Source: Elephas maximus indicus (lineage: Eukaryota; Chordata; Mammalia; Proboscidea; Elephantidae). From it: 64,000 nucleotides of DNA. How positions within the stretch are numbered: position 1 is the stretch's first letter; every line of letters begins with the position of its first letter. The stretch spans positions 142,482,823-142,546,822 of the forward strand of contig NC_064822.1 in NCBI RefSeq assembly GCF_024166365.1, given 5' to 3'. Position numbers and translations under genes: made by a program. The notes under the pieces were generated by a model. It had not been told where the DNA came from and made no database searches. It worked only from the letters and a program-made list of their open reading frames with translations. Positions 33,470 to 45,360 of this stretch are shown here, piece by piece.

Positions 33470-33934
33470 TGTACTGAGTTGAATAGTGTTTCCCCAAAAT
33501 TCAGGTCACCTCAGAGTGTGACCTAGTTTGGAAATAGGGTTTTTGTAGATGTAATCAAGTTAAGATGAGGTCATACTGAATTAGGGTGGGCCCTAATACA
33601 ATGACTGATATCTATAAGAAGAGGGACATTTGGACACAGACACAGAGGAGAAAGCCACGTGAACACAGTCACACAGGGAGAACACCATGTAAAGGCAGAG
33701 CAGAAATTGGAGTGATGCATCTACAAGCCAACAAACACCAAGGATTGCTGGAACTATCAAGAGCTAGAAAAAGCAAAGAAGGATCCTCCCCTAGAGCATT
33801 CAGAGAGAACATAGCCATACTGACATGTTGATTTCAGACTTCTAGCCACCCAAACTATGAGAGAATAAGTTTGTTGTTTTAAGCCACCTCGTTTGTGCTT
33901 ACTCTGTTACAGCAGTCTTAGGAAACTAATATAT
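33470..33934 (+). mobile_element. MLT1-type LTR (MaLR)
   Basis: Solo LTR: TGTACTGAGTTGAATAGTG, GAAATAGGGTTTTTGTAGATG, AAGATGAGGTCATACTG, and the 3' end GTTACAGCAGTCTTAGGAAAC. It is the same family as the LTR 360 bases upstream, but diverged enough to be a separate insertion. It interrupts an L2. Confidence 0.85.
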
Positions 33935-34112
33935 AGACCATAATTAAATAATCACTCAAACAACTGTAAAGCCTCAACTGTGTCAAGGGCTATCAAGAAG
34001 AGGAACCCATAATGCTGTGAAAATTTATTTAATGGGTGGATTGACATAGACACGGAGGTCAAGAAAGGGTTTTATGAAGATGGGCCCCTTGAGGAGAGAC
34101 CTGAAGGATGAA

Positions 34113-34132
34113 ACACACACACACACACACAC
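34113..34132. repeat. (AC)10 microsatellite
   Basis: Ten perfect AC units. Confidence 0.95.
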
Positions 34133-34405
34133 CCCTAAACCTTTCTAGGCGCAGATGAGAGCACATGTGACTGCTCTGTGGTGGGAGTTTGCCTGGTATG
34201 TGAGAAAGATAAAATGAATGCCAGTGTGGCCACAGTGCGGAGAGCATATGTATGATGTGTATGGTGTGACATGGGGCTAGAGAGGCAGCAGGGGTGGACC
34301 GTGCAGGGCTCTGTGTGCTATGTTAAAGTGTTTGGTCTTTACCTTCAGAACAATGGAAGATAGTGAAGGGTTTTAAGAAGAGGGTAGCAAGAGTCAATTT
34401 GTATT

Positions 34406-35439
34406 AATTCCTAAATTTATCAATTAATTACAAATTTATATTGATTATAAATTAACTGATAATATTAATTTGTTAGCATATAGTCACAGAAATATGTGTG
34501 GAATAATATCAGGATGTCTGCACATTTTAACTTTATACCGTGTCCTTATATTTGAGATATTTTAAAAATGAAATTTGATACTTTCTGGCATTTTCAAAAT
34601 GATTAATGTATTAATTAAGTTGAAGTCATTGAAAAAAAACTAGAACTGCATTGCTTTGTATGTGTCAAAATTTCGGTCCATGAAGGATTTAAGAAAGGTG
34701 AGGATTAATAAGTACTTTGAATGTAGATGAGTAGAGGGTGTGACTTAAGTAACAGTAACTATACTGTATACAGGAGAATAGAAGGGTATTCAGACTTAAC
34801 ATGTATAAGGTTAGGTCCGGGTATTAAAAGACAATGTTTAGTTTGAATGCAAAGATTGACACTTGGAAGGTAAACTGAATGTGGACAAGTGTTATGCTTT
34901 GAGTTTTTCATTGTTTCTTTTTTGCCAGTCCTGCTTTCTTCCTTTTGGATTAGGACTCCCTCCTCCTCTGTTCGTCCAAGTAGTTTGGGAAGAACTGACC
35001 CCACCCACCAGCTCTAGCGGCGGCCAGTCAGAGAACTCCATTTTCTGGGCAGCAATGATTTATATAGAGATGGGCCTTGTGATTCACTATAGGAATGATT
35101 CCTGGGATAATTCCTGAAGCTAATGGGAAAGATGTACTGTCTTTTTTGGAGGAATGACTACTGTAACAACAGATTAAGTTTCAAGTGTTCCCCTTCACTG
35201 CCAGTAAGGAAGAGCTTGCCTGAAAAAGAGGTCAACAGAGAGGAAAGCAGAGTCAAGAAATAGAGGAAACAAAACAGATTGCCAATGACATTGGTTTAAC
35301 CCCTGGAATCAGCTATACTTTGAAGAGATCACACAAGCCTGTAGGTTTGGTGCCACACCAGTCATGGTTCACAACACAGTTGGCACCTCAACATTGTTTG
35401 GCAATATCTTATTGTACCTCTGGTTATGGTCTTTCCCAT
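34406..35439. other. Apparently unique DNA
   Basis: No repeat or gene recognised. An AT-rich patch with TTAATT-type repeats lies at about 34400-34480. A small GC-richer patch near 34996-35030 (CAGCTCTAGCGGCGGCCAG) is too short to be a CpG island. Confidence 0.45.
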
Positions 35440-36180
35440 TCTATTTAGCAATTGTTTATGTCCTTAAATCCTTTATCCTACCAATTCTAACTTTACTCTC
35501 TGTAGATGATGTTGCCTTGTGCTTCACTGAGAAAATGGAAGTCGTTGGATGAGAATACCTTGTTCTTCCTCCCTTCTTGCCTGCCAGTGGCTTAACATCT
35601 ACACTCATCCTTTCTTCTCTTCCTCCTGTCTCACAGGAAAAGATGTCTTTCTTCTTGTCGTGACAACTCTATCTTGCACTTTGGATTCCATTTTCTCACT
35701 TCCTTGTAAACCTTACTCTGTTAATGTTCTTGTATCTTACGTTATCAGTCTTGGTTGGTTCTGCATTATGTCTCTCCTATTAAAAGTAATTCTCTAATTT
35801 TCATATCCTCCTCTACATATGGCCTCTTCTTTCATTTTTTTTTCTTCTTCATACATTCATCCTTTATGAAAGAGACACTTAGATATCTCCATTTCCTCAC
35901 CTCTCATTTATGGTTTAACACACTGTGGTCTGACCTCTGTTCCTAACATTCAATCTGATCTGTTCAGGTAAAGGTCACCGGTGACTTCCATATTGCCAGA
36001 TTTCTTCTCTCCTTATCTTCTTTGACCTCTCTAGAACATTTTACATTATTGACTGCTCTTGCTTTGAAATACTCTCCTCCTGTGAGTCGGAATCAACTTG
36101 ACAGCAGCCGGCTTTTGGTTTGGTATCTGCCATGAACCTTCTCTCTCCTGGTGTTCCTTTTGACTGTCAGGTTGTTTTCT
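35440..36180 (+). mobile_element. L2 LINE ORF2 remnant
   Basis: The plus-strand text follows L2 ORF2, clearest at 35970-36075: AAGGTCACCGGTGACTTCCA, TGACCTCTCTAGAACATTT, ATTGACTGCTCTTGC. The part before 35800 is a weaker match. A short AfroSINE tail is lodged at 36080-36122. Confidence 0.65.
36080..36122 (+). mobile_element. AfroSINE tail scrap
   Basis: Only the 3' end of the SINE is present: TGTGAGTCGGAATCAACTTG, then GGCTTTTGGTTTGG. It is an extreme 5'-truncated insertion of ~40 bases, in L2. Confidence 0.75.
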
Positions 36181-36214
36181 TCAGACTGCCTTCTGACATG
36201 CACTAACTAATAAT

Positions 36215-36411
36215 TAGAACTCACATTTATTGAACATTTATTTTGTGGCAATCCCATTAGCTTATTTAATTACAATAACCCTTCGAGGCAGGTACTGTTT
36301 CTACCCTTGCTTTACAAATGGGAGAACTGAGGCTAAGAGAGGTTATGTAACTGGCTCAAGGTCATGCAGCTTATAAGACATGGAGTCAAGCGTTGAATCC
36401 AGAGTCTGCTT
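36215..36411 (-). mobile_element. MIR SINE
   Basis: Reversed MIR: CATTTATTGAACATTTATTT, GAGGCAGGTACTGTTTC, GAGAACTGAGGCTAAGAGAGG, and GGCTCAAGGTCATGCAGC. Nearly full length. Confidence 0.85.
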
Positions 36412-37045
36412 TTTATTTTTTAAAATAAGCTTTTTAGTGAATAATAATATGCAAATAGAAAAGTGGACAAGTGCTAAATTAATAGCTTGAACTTTCACAA
36501 AGTGAACACACCCATGTAAACAGTGCACAGATTAAGAAGCAGAATTTTCCAGTACCCTAGAAACCCCTTCCTATCATTACTACACTGCCACAAAGGACAA
36601 CCACTTTGCAGACATAGATCGGCTTTGCCTGTTTTTTGACTTTATATAAATGGAATCATGGAATCATACGTGATAGATGTAAGATTTCATTAAGTGATGC
36701 TTAAGAATAGCTCATTTATTATTATTACTTTTTAGTATTTAATTGTGTGCATTTAATTGTGTAGGTACACCACAATTTATTTATTCTACTCTTTAATGGA
36801 CTTTTGGGTTCTTCCTGTATTTTTCCATTACCAACAGTGCTGCTAGTAGTATTCTGTACATGCCTTTCAGTGAACATTTGTATGCATTGGCTATATACCC
36901 AGGATAGAATTGCTTGGTCATCAGGCCTGCTGGTGCTGGCTGTAGTAGATACTGCCAAGTGTTGTTTCCCAATTGATTTTATCCCAATGTTTGACTATTG
37001 TAGAGCCTGTCTATCAGAAATAAATCCATTATCTTCTCTGAAGAA
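36412..37045 (-). mobile_element. Old L1 (L1M-type) 3' region
   Basis: The reversed old L1 3' region is recognisable by CTTTCACAAAGTGAACACAC, GGCTTTGCCTGTTTTTTGAC, TATATAAATGGAATCATGG, ACCACAATTTATTTATTCTAC and GAATTGCTTGGTCATCAGG. No frame survives. Confidence 0.8.
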
Positions 37046-38761
37046 TGGAGAGAATTTTTTTTTGTTTGTTTATTAATTTATAATCACATCCTGCCTTCAC
37101 CCTTCACTCAGAATTTGTTTTTGTGTATTTGGCTGATACTTTTATTACTCATTCTAGTCTCAAAACTTATTGTATCAATCAAAATCTTTGTCTCTTTATC
37201 CACTCCAAAAGTGGAATCTTGGCTTGAATAAAATTCTTTCCAAGTGTGCTTTTTTCCTTTTTCTTTTTATCCAGATGCATTGGGTACATCTAATAGAAGT
37301 TGCTATATTTTGTGGTGCTTCAAATTTGGCTGCCTTTCATTGGCCCATGCTGAAACACTGTTCATGGACACAGACTTGGTAGTCAAAGATATTATAGCAA
37401 CATCCTTTTGTTTAAAAAATTTTCCTGGGAGGAAGCTTTGCTTCATTTATTGCCACAGCAAGCAATTATTGTTGCACAGTGCTCCAATTGTTATTCCTAC
37501 TTGGACCAGCTGAATCAAAACCCTAGAAAACCATGTGTGATGGAATACATACTGCTAACCCAGTGGTTTTCTGTAAAGGAAGCCTATTGTGAGGACTAAT
37601 TTTCCACTGTACACTTTTGAATAAAGTCTCTCTTCATCTTTGAGGATTCCTCTATCCCACAGATATTCATAAGTTAAAGTCTAGCATTACTCGACTGAAA
37701 TGCTATGTGAACATATGCAAGCAAAAATGCCCCAATTACTATGCTCATCTGTTTGGCTGACTTATACTTACTTCTTGTTTGCATCACTCATGTGCTCCAG
37801 CTTACCCTCCTACCCATTTTATCAAGTGAGGACCACTGTGACCTGGGCATCCATTTCCCCTGTTTTATTTACCAAAGCAGGGAATAAAATCATCTATATT
37901 TTGTCTTGCATGAGACTCCTTGTAAGTTAAAAAAAAAAAAAAAAGAATATGTAAGATTAAACAGTTTCTAAGGAAGTACTCTGAAAAAAGGCAATTTGTC
38001 ATCTTCACATCCTTCAAATGCCTAGGGAAAAAAATCATTTGCTGAGAATAAATGCTTCATTTTAATATAAAGGCTTTATAATGTGGTACAGTGGCAGCCA
38101 ATATTCAAGAGTTCCATGGATTATTTTTGTACATAGATAATACCAGAAAAATACTATTGTTGTTCCCATTTTTCGCCTTTTAAAAATGACCTTGATATCC
38201 ACATTTACTGTGAATCTGCAAACTGCTAATAGCTCCAAGTGTTATTGAAAAGAAAATTTCATAAATTGTAAATTTTTGATTCGTTTTCTTTAAATGCTAA
38301 AACATTGGCTCAGGGTGGCCATAACCAGCAAAAGGCATGAGTTATGCTTTGACTATGCTTGTTTTAGTCTGGATTGAATTACTTGCGTAATGGTGATGAA
38401 TTCCATGAACTTTGCTTTTTCCCTTTTGCATCTTGTGACATGCAGTATAACCTGTGTCTGAGGGTGAGTAAACAGCGAAAAAAAAAAAAGTGTATTTCTT
38501 CCCACTTGATTGTTCACTTCTGTTATAACTGTAAATGTTCTATCGTTTTCTTCTCTCTTGTTGTTTAGAAGGGCTTCTTCAGCTTCATGCAGCAAGCAGC
38601 CTTTTCTTCTTTTTATATTTGGATTTTCCTGAAAGGGCAAAATCTGTTACAACTGGCAGTTGGAAAGTCTCATGTGGGAGTCAGGCCAGGGTTTAGCTGT
38701 GTCATTATTGTCAAGTTACTAAATCTATCAGTTTCCCTCATTGATAAAATGGCGATTATAA
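37046..38761. other. Apparently unique DNA
   Basis: AT-rich. Several 60-90-codon plus-strand frames overlap between 37170 and 37600, one following a strong pyrimidine tract ending CTTTTTATCCAG at 37274, but I recognise no protein. An A17-type run lies at about 37928-37944. Confidence 0.4.
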
Positions 38762-39008
38762 TACTAGCGCATATTTATTGAGCCAGGCAATATTCTAAGC
38801 ACTTTACATACGTTTACTGACTTAATATTCACAGGAATCCCTTGTGCTAGGTACTATTATGATCTCTACTTTACAGATAAAGGAAAGAGTCCCATTATTA
38901 TTCTCATTTTACAGATAAAGAAATTGAAGTCCAGGGAGGCTAAATGACTTTCCCAAGCAACACAGCTAGTAAATGGCATAGCTGGAGGTTGAACCAGACT
39001 GCACTATA
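38762..39008 (-). mobile_element. MIR SINE
   Basis: Reversed MIR: CATATTTATTGAGCCAGGCA, CTAAGCACTTTACATACG, TTTTACAGATAAAGAAATTG, CACAGCTAGTAAATGGCATAG. The segment TACTTTACAGATAAAGGAAAG near 38867 and the copy near 38910 look like an internal partial duplication. Confidence 0.85.
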
Positions 39009-39382
39009 CTGCCTCTTACCTGTTAGATAAGGTTGTGAGAATTAAATATATAATTCTGTTAAACACACATCACAGTAAATTTCACCTAATATGCAGCCAA
39101 TAAATGGTGGTTATTATGATTATTATTTTCATTGAATTATCAAGGAAGAAGGAAAAGGCAATATCATTGAGAATGGGAGACAAGGTGTCTGCCATATTCA
39201 CTGAAGGTCCCCTGTACCTGGAACAGTGCCTGCAATGAATGAATGTACGCATGCGTGTATGAAGCGTGATCTTAAGGCAGGATTAAATTGGACATAATTG
39301 ATAGAAACTCTATATAAGGATACAAAGTGTTCTAAGAGTATCATGAATGCCCTGATTGAAGTAATGGTCTTTATAGTTTGTT
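39009..39382. other. Apparently unique DNA with a possible L2 scrap
   Basis: Around 39186-39247 the words CCTGGAACAGTGCCTGCAATGAATGAATG resemble an L2 3' end. Nothing else was recognised. Confidence 0.4.
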
Positions 39383-39541
39383 TCTGTAGTGATAATGGTT
39401 AAGAGCTTGGCTGCTAATGAAAAGACCAGCGGTTGGAATCCACCAGCTGCTCCTTGGAAACCCTGTGGGGCAGTTCTACTCTGCCCTATAGTGTCACTGA
39501 GTTGGAATGGACTTGACAGCAATAGGTTTTCTGGTTTGGTT
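39383..39541 (+). mobile_element. AfroSINE
   Basis: Plus-strand short-middle copy: GTTAAGAGCTTGGCTGCTAATG, CCACCAGCTGCTCCTTGG, and tail GAGTTGGAATGGACTTGACAGC. The first ~15 bases of the head are degraded. Confidence 0.9.
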
Positions 39542-40196
39542 GTTTCTTTCTAAAGTGATAATAAAGTACAGGAAGGGTTATAGGAATAGGAAATATAAAA
39601 AAAAGGATATTAGAAAAGTCCTTCGAAATCCTAGAGTTATAGAAATTTTAGCAATTTGTTTTATTAGTTGTAATTTTGCCTACTAGCTGCCCCCTCCAAA
39701 AAAAAAGAAAGAAAAGAAAAAGAAACCAACAATAAAATGCCAGGTAGTATTTGTTATAACCAAAAGAAGAACATCCTATGATCTGCTGGATATAAAATAT
39801 AGTGATTATTCAACCTTTGGGAAATTTTGTGGATCCAAAAGCTATTTCAAATTACTTTTTTTAAATGAATGCCAGATAATAATACTAATGGAAAATGCTA
39901 AGGTAAATTTTTATCAGTTTGTCTTCTATGAGGAAAAGAACCATATTGACTCCACTGAAGTATTTATACTCACACAAATATTGCTGACAACAATGACATT
40001 TCAGAAGTAGTAATTTTCGTTTAATAGTGGTTTTGTTATCCTTGGCTGAAAATAGTCAAATTAACTGAAGAAAATATTTTTTTAATAGGTCAGAATAACA
40101 ATTCATCTTGTATGGACATATGTAATTAAGCACAAAAGAAATGATTAACTGTTGAAAAAGAGATAATTTATTTATGCTTTTCCTGTATTGTGTATG
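39542..40196. other. Apparently unique DNA
   Basis: AT-rich, with a purine run of A/G at about 39700-39725. No gene or repeat recognised. Confidence 0.45.
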
Positions 40197-40575
40197 CTGT
40201 TGTTAGGTGCTGTTGAGTTGGTTCCAACTTATAATGACCTTATGTATAACAGAGTGAAACATTGCCTGGTCCTGCGCCATCCTCACAATCATTGCTATGT
40301 TTGAGCCCATTGTTGCAGCCACTCTGTAAATCCATCTCATTGAGGGTCGTCCTCTTTTTCGCTGACCCTCGACTTTACCAACCATGATGCCCTTCTCCAG
40401 GGAATGGTCCCCCCTGATAACACGTCCAAAGTATGTGAGACGTAAGTCTCACCATTCTTGCTTCTAAGGACCATTCTGGTTGGACTTCTTCCAAGACTGA
40501 TTTGTTTGTTCTTCTGGCAGTCCGCGGCATATTCAGTATTCTTTGCCAACACCATAATTCAAAGGCATCAATCAT
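40197..40575 (-). mobile_element. RTE LINE, 5'-truncated 3' end
   Basis: The last ~375 bases of RTE, from tail TGTTGTTAGGTGCTGTTGAG to the C-terminal coding segment near 40560. Minus-strand peptides ADCQKNKQISLGRSPT and GQRKRGRPSMRWI mark the C-terminus. Broken by frameshifts. Confidence 0.88.
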
Positions 40576-41212
40576 ATATGCTGTCATCTGTAAGTTATTC
40601 TTACTGAAGATAAAAACATAAGGCATCAGCATTAAAATCAGTAAGTTCTGTATTAAATCTGTCATGCAGTGGTTAAAAGTTTTAATTTTTAAACATCAGA
40701 TACACTGTCTTGTTTGGCTAATGATATTTTGCACTGAGAAAATCAGACCAATTTTGCAAAATTGTACCTTTTTCAATTGCATTAAAATTTTATAACCTTT
40801 TTAATTATAAAAAGATTTGTTCTAAACAAGTATAAATTAAGAAAAATTGTAACAATATGATCATCATTATTTATTTTAAATAATGTCAGACAACCCAATC
40901 AAAAGTCAAATTTGCTTAAATAATTACAATTGTTAGAGGTGAATTCTGTTTGACAAATTTCTGCTTTTGGTATACCTGAGAAGAAAGAGGAAACAAGGTA
41001 TTGTTATTGTTCACTTTATTAGTTTCCACCATGGCAAAAAAAAAAAAATTGTATGCATGTGGAAAACTATATGCCTAACACTCAAATTGGTATATGTGCT
41101 ATGAATAAATCATAGGTTTATTTTAAAATTAGATCCAACTAAAACATCAGGAAAAAAATGTTAAAGTAAATAAAACTTAAATTTTTATTATTTTCTTTGA
41201 AAGAATATTAGC
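40576..41212. other. Apparently unique DNA
   Basis: Very AT-rich. No repeat or reading frame recognised. Confidence 0.45.
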
Positions 41213-42741
41213 CATTGTTGTTAGGGGCTGTTGAGTTGGTCCTGACTCATAGCAACCTTAGGTACAACAGAATGAAACACTGGTCCTGCACCATCCTCAA
41301 AATTGTTGTTATGCTTGAGCCCATTGTTGCAGCCGCTGTGTCAATCCATCTCGTCTTCTTTTTTGTTGTCTACCAAGCATGATGTCCTTCCCCAGGGCCT
41401 GGTCCCTCCTGATAACATGTCCAAAGTATGTGAGAGAAAGTCTTGCCATCCTTGTTTCTAATGAGCATTCTGGCAGTATTTCTTCCAACACAGATTTGTT
41501 CCTTCTTTTGGCAGTCCATGGTATATTCAGTATTCATTGCCAACACCATACTTCAAAGGCATTGATTCTTCTTCGATCTTCCTCATTCATTGTCCAGCTT
41601 TCACATGCATGTGAGGTGATTGAAAACATCTTGGGCTTGGATCAGGCGCATCTTAGTCCTTAAAGTGACATCTTTGCTTTTCAACACTTTAAAGAGGTCT
41701 TTTGCTGCAGATTTACCCAATGCAATAGCATCATTTGATTTCTTGACTCCTGCTCCCATGAATGATGATTTTGGATCCAAGTAAAATGAAATCCTTTACA
41801 ACTTCAATATGTTCTCTGTTTATCAGGATGTTGCTAATTGGATTTTTTTCTTTATGTTGTGGTGTAATCCATACTGAAGGCTGTGGTCTTTGATCTTCAT
41901 CAGTAAGTGCTTCAAGTCCTCTTCACTTTCAGCAAGCAAGGCTGTGTCATCTACATAACACAGGTTGCTAACGAGTCTTCCTCCGATTCTGATGCTGTGT
42001 TCTTCTTCATCTAGTCCAGCTTCTGGGATTATTTGCTCAGCATACAGATTGAATAAGGATGATGAAAGGATGTAACTGTGATGCATACCTTTCTTGATTT
42101 TAAACCACTCAGTATTCCCGTCTTCTTGCACAGCTGCCTCTTGGTCTAAGTAAAGGTTCTTCATGAGCACAATTAAGTGTCCCAGAATTCCCATTCTTCG
42201 TAATGTTATCCATAATTTGTTAAGATCCACACGGTTGAATGCCCTTGCATAGTCAACAAAACACAGGTAAACATCTCTCTGGTATCCTCTGCTTTCAGCC
42301 ATGATCCATCTGACATCAGCAATGATATCCCTCATTCCACATTCTCTTCTGAATCTGGCTTGAATTTCTGGCAGTTCACTGTCAATGTATCACTACAAAC
42401 ACTTTTGAATGATCTTCAGCAAAATTTTACTTTTGTGTGATATTAATGATACTGTTCAATAATTTCCCCATTTTGTTGGATCACCTTTCTTTGGAATGGA
42501 TACAAGTATGGATCTTTTCCAGTCGTTTGGCCAGGTAACTCTCTTCCACATTTCTTGGCATAGATGAGTGAGCACTTCCAGCACTACATCTGTTTGTCGA
42601 AACATCTTAATTGGTATTTTGTCAGTTCCTGACATCTTGTTTTTTGCCAGTGCTTTCAGTGCATCTTGGACCTCTTCCTTCAGTGCCATCAGTTCCTGAT
42701 CATATGCTGCCTCCTGAAATGGTTGAATGTTGACCAATTCT
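41213..42741 (-). mobile_element. RTE LINE, 5'-truncated, reverse transcriptase partly open
   Basis: About 1.5 kb from the RTE tail (TTGTTAGGGGCTGTTGAG) to the middle of the reverse transcriptase. The 170-codon minus-strand frame 42335-41823 holds DVYLCFVDYARAFNRVDLNK, with its catalytic Asp, and SNLCYVDDTALLAESEEDL, the YxDD catalytic pair as YVDD. The element is cut at 42741 by an L1 3' end, beyond which lies RTE in the opposite orientation. Confidence 0.9.
41823..42335 (-). pseudogene. RTE reverse transcriptase fragment
   Basis: 170 codons, one of the longest RTE frames in the window. It spans polymerase palm motifs A (DYARAFN) and C (YVDD). Motif B is altered: the expected G-x-RQG-C-ILSP core reads KGMHHSYILSS. 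So both metal-binding Asp motifs survive but the nucleotide-binding motif does not. It is a fragment without start, endonuclease or C-terminus. Confidence 0.8.
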
Positions 42742-43467
42742 TCTTTTTCTTCTTTTGTTTTAATTGTACTTTAGATGAAGGTTTACAGAACAAACTAGTT
42801 TCTCGCTAAACAGTCAGTATACATATTGTTTTATGACATTGGTTAAGAACCTGATGACTTGTCAACACTCTCCCTTCTCAACCTTGGGTTCCCTATTACC
42901 AGCTTCCCTGTCCACTCCTGCCTTCCGACCCTTGCCACTGGGCTGGTGTGGCCCTTTAATTTCATTTTGTTGAATGGGCCTGTAGTCTTTGGTGGAGGGG
43001 TGAACCTCAGGAGTGACTTCATTACTGAGCTGGAAGGGTGTCTGGGGTCCATATTCTCAGGGTTCCACCAGTCTCTGTCAGGCCAGCAAGTCTGGTCTTT
43101 CTTTTTGAGTTGGAATTTTGTTCTACATTTTTCTCCAGCTCTGTCCAGAACTCTCTATTGTGATTCCTGTCAGAGTAGTCAGTGATGGTAAACGGGCACT
43201 ATGTAGTTATACTGGACTCAGTCTGGTGGAGGCCATGGTAGATGTGGTCCATTAGTTCTTTGGACTAATCTTTCCCTTGCATCTTCAGTTTTTTTCATTC
43301 TTCATTATTCCCAAAGGGGTGAGACCGGTGGAGTATCCTAGATGGCTGCTCACAGGCTTTTAAGGCCTGAGATGCTACTCACCAAAGTAGAGAGTAGAAC
43401 ATTTTCTTTATGAATTATTATGCCATTTGAGCTAGATGTTCCCCAAGACGATGGTCCTCACAACCCT
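42742..43467 (-). mobile_element. L1 3' UTR, 5'-truncated
   Basis: Begins with the reversed poly-A region (TTTGTTTTAATTGTACTTTA) and runs through TTAAGAACCTGATGACTTG, CTGGTGTGGCCCTTTAAT and GGAGTATCCTAGATGGCTGC. It has a different 3' UTR from the L1s at 15766 and 58355, so it is another L1 subfamily. It sits between two RTE pieces of opposite orientation. Confidence 0.78.
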
Positions 43468-44860
43468 CAGCAGCGCTAGATCTGCTCACTCAGCTATCCA
43501 AGAAATTTGAAAGACAGCTACCTGGCCTACTGATTGGAAGAGATTCCATTCCAAAGAAAGACTACTCAATAAAATGTGGAAATTATTGAACAATATCATT
43601 AATATCACATGCAAGTAAAATTTTGCTGTAGATAATTTAAAAATGGTTGCAGCAGTACATCTGCAGGGAATTGCCAGAAGTTCAAGCAGGATTCAGAAGA
43701 GGATGTGGAAAGAGGGATACCATTGCTAAATGAGGGTTGGATCTTGGCTGAAAGTGAGAATACCAGAAGGACATTTACTTGTGTGGATTATAACAAATTA
43801 TGGATAATAGTGTGAAAATTAGAATTCCAGAACACTTAATTGTGCTCATGTGGAACCTTTACATAGACCAAGAGGCAGTCGTTTGAACAGAACAGGGGAA
43901 TACTGAATGTTTAAAATCAGGAAAGGTGTGCTTCGGGCTTGTATCCTCTTACCATACTTGTTCAATTTGAATGCAGAGCAGATAATCTGTAATAAACTGG
44001 GCTATCTGAAGAAGAACACGGCATCAGGATTAGAGAAAGACTCATTAACAACCTGTGTTATGCAGATGACACAGCCCTGCTTGCTGAAAGTGAAGAGGAC
44101 TTGAAGTGCTTACTAATGAAGATCAGACTACAGCCTTCGGTATGGATTACACCTCAATATAAAGGAGGCAAAAATCCTCACAGCTGGACCAGTAATCAAC
44201 ATTGTGATAAATGGAGAAAAGATCGAAGTTGTTAAGGATTTCAGTTTACTTCGATCCACAATCATCACTCATGGATACAGCAGTCAAGAAATCAAATAAT
44301 GTATTGCATTGGGCAAATATACTGCAAAAGACCACTTTAAAGTGTTAAAAAGCAAAGATGTGAGTTTAAGACCGAGGTACACCTGACCCAAGCCATAGTA
44401 TTTTCAATTGCCTCATATGCATTGACATAGGAAGTCATGTCATGTGAAAGCTGGACAATGCATAAGGAAGACTATGAAGAAGAGTTGATGTCTTTAAATT
44501 ATGGCATTGGTGAAGAATATTGAATATATCATGGAATTCCAGAAGAATGAACGAATCTGTCTTGGAAGAAGTACAGACAGAATGTTCCTTAGAAGAGAAA
44601 ATGGCAAGACTTTGTCTCATATACTTTGGATGTGTTTTCAGGAGGGACCATTCCCTGGAGAAGGACATCATGGTTGGTAAAGTAGAGGGTCAGCAAAAAG
44701 GAGGAACACCCTCAATGAGATGGACTTACTAAGTGGTTCCAAGAATCAGCTCAAGAATAGTAATGACTGTGAGTATGGTGCGGGCCCAAACAGTGTTTGG
44801 TTCTGTTGTACATAGGGTAGCTATGAATCAGAACTGAGTCAGTGGCCCCTAACAACAATA
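43468..44860 (+). mobile_element. RTE LINE, 5'-truncated
   Basis: Plus-strand RTE from the reverse transcriptase (GCAGCGCTAGATCTGCTCAC) to the tail ending CCCCTAACAACAATAG. The catalytic CYADDTALLAESEED lies near 44057-44100 but in a frame broken upstream. The largest frames are under 80 codons. It forms the right arm of an inverted RTE pair with 41213-42741. Confidence 0.9.
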
Positions 44861-44884
44861 GTACTCATCACAGACCTATGGAGC

Positions 44885-44970
44885 GTTTGCTTATTATTTT
44901 CATTTTACAAATGATAAAATCGATGCACAGTGAGGCTAAAAAGCTTATCCAAGGTAACATAGTAAATATT
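44885..44970 (-). mobile_element. MIR SINE fragment
   Basis: Reversed MIR core: TTATTTTCATTTTACAAATG, GAGGCTAAAAAGCTTATCC. Short and diverged. Confidence 0.6.
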
Positions 44971-45204
44971 TAATTACTTAAACATTTAGGGGAACCTGTT
45001 TTGTGCTAGACACTATCCTAAGCACTAAGGATAGAGTAGTGAATAAAACAAATCATATTTCCTTCTTTCATGAAGCATCCATTCTCATGAGAGACAGAAA
45101 ATAAATAAGATAAACACATTAGATAATGTATGTGTGTGTGCATATACATATCTCATTATGTAATAAACATGCATTTTTTTTTTATATATATATATGTATA
45201 CATG

Positions 45205-45359
45205 GGAACACTGGTGGCATAGTGGTTAAGTGCTACAGCTCGTAACCAAAAGGTCGGAAGTTTGAATCCACCAGGAACTCCTTGGAAACTCTATGGGACA
45301 GTTCTACTCTGTCCTATAGGGTCTCTATGAGTTGGAATCGACTCGACGGCAATGGGTTA
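45205..45359 (+). mobile_element. AfroSINE
   Basis: Full plus-strand short-middle copy. A perfect 14-base duplication (tatatgtatacatg) lies at 45191-45204 and 45360-45373. It was inserted in a TA/TG-rich tract, and its ATGGGTTATATATG end merges with the repeat. The tail ACTCGACGGCAATGGG keeps two CpG, suggesting a young copy. Confidence 0.95.
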
Positions 45360-45360
45360 T

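Larger units (their letters stand above)
33330..34405 (-). mobile_element. L2 LINE split by an MLT1 LTR
   Basis: The reversed L2 3' end lies at 33330-33469 (GATTCATTCAATATGTACTTAC, CAGTCCCTATATTG). The more 5' part is at about 33990-34405 (GAGACCTGAAGGATGAA, TGCAGGGCTCTGTGTGCTATG, GAAGGGTTTTAAGAAGAGGG). The MLT1 LTR at 33470-33934 separates them. An AC repeat lies in the second part. Confidence 0.8.

Noticed and set aside
32681..33934. A MaLR provirus made of the two MLT1 LTRs
   Set aside because: The space between contains L2 sequence that continues past the second LTR, and no MaLR internal region is seen.
34990..35035. GC-rich patch with CpGs as a CpG island promoter
   Set aside because: Only about 40 bases long with two or three CpG, far below island size, and no transcript structure is nearby.
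37170..37600. Overlapping 63-90 codon plus-strand frames after a strong pyrimidine tract, one ending with a CSNC pair that briefly recalled an integrase zinc site
   Set aside because: The His pair is missing, no frame is continuous with a recognisable neighbour, and the donor-like GT at 37379 is weak. I cannot support a gene or a retroviral origin.
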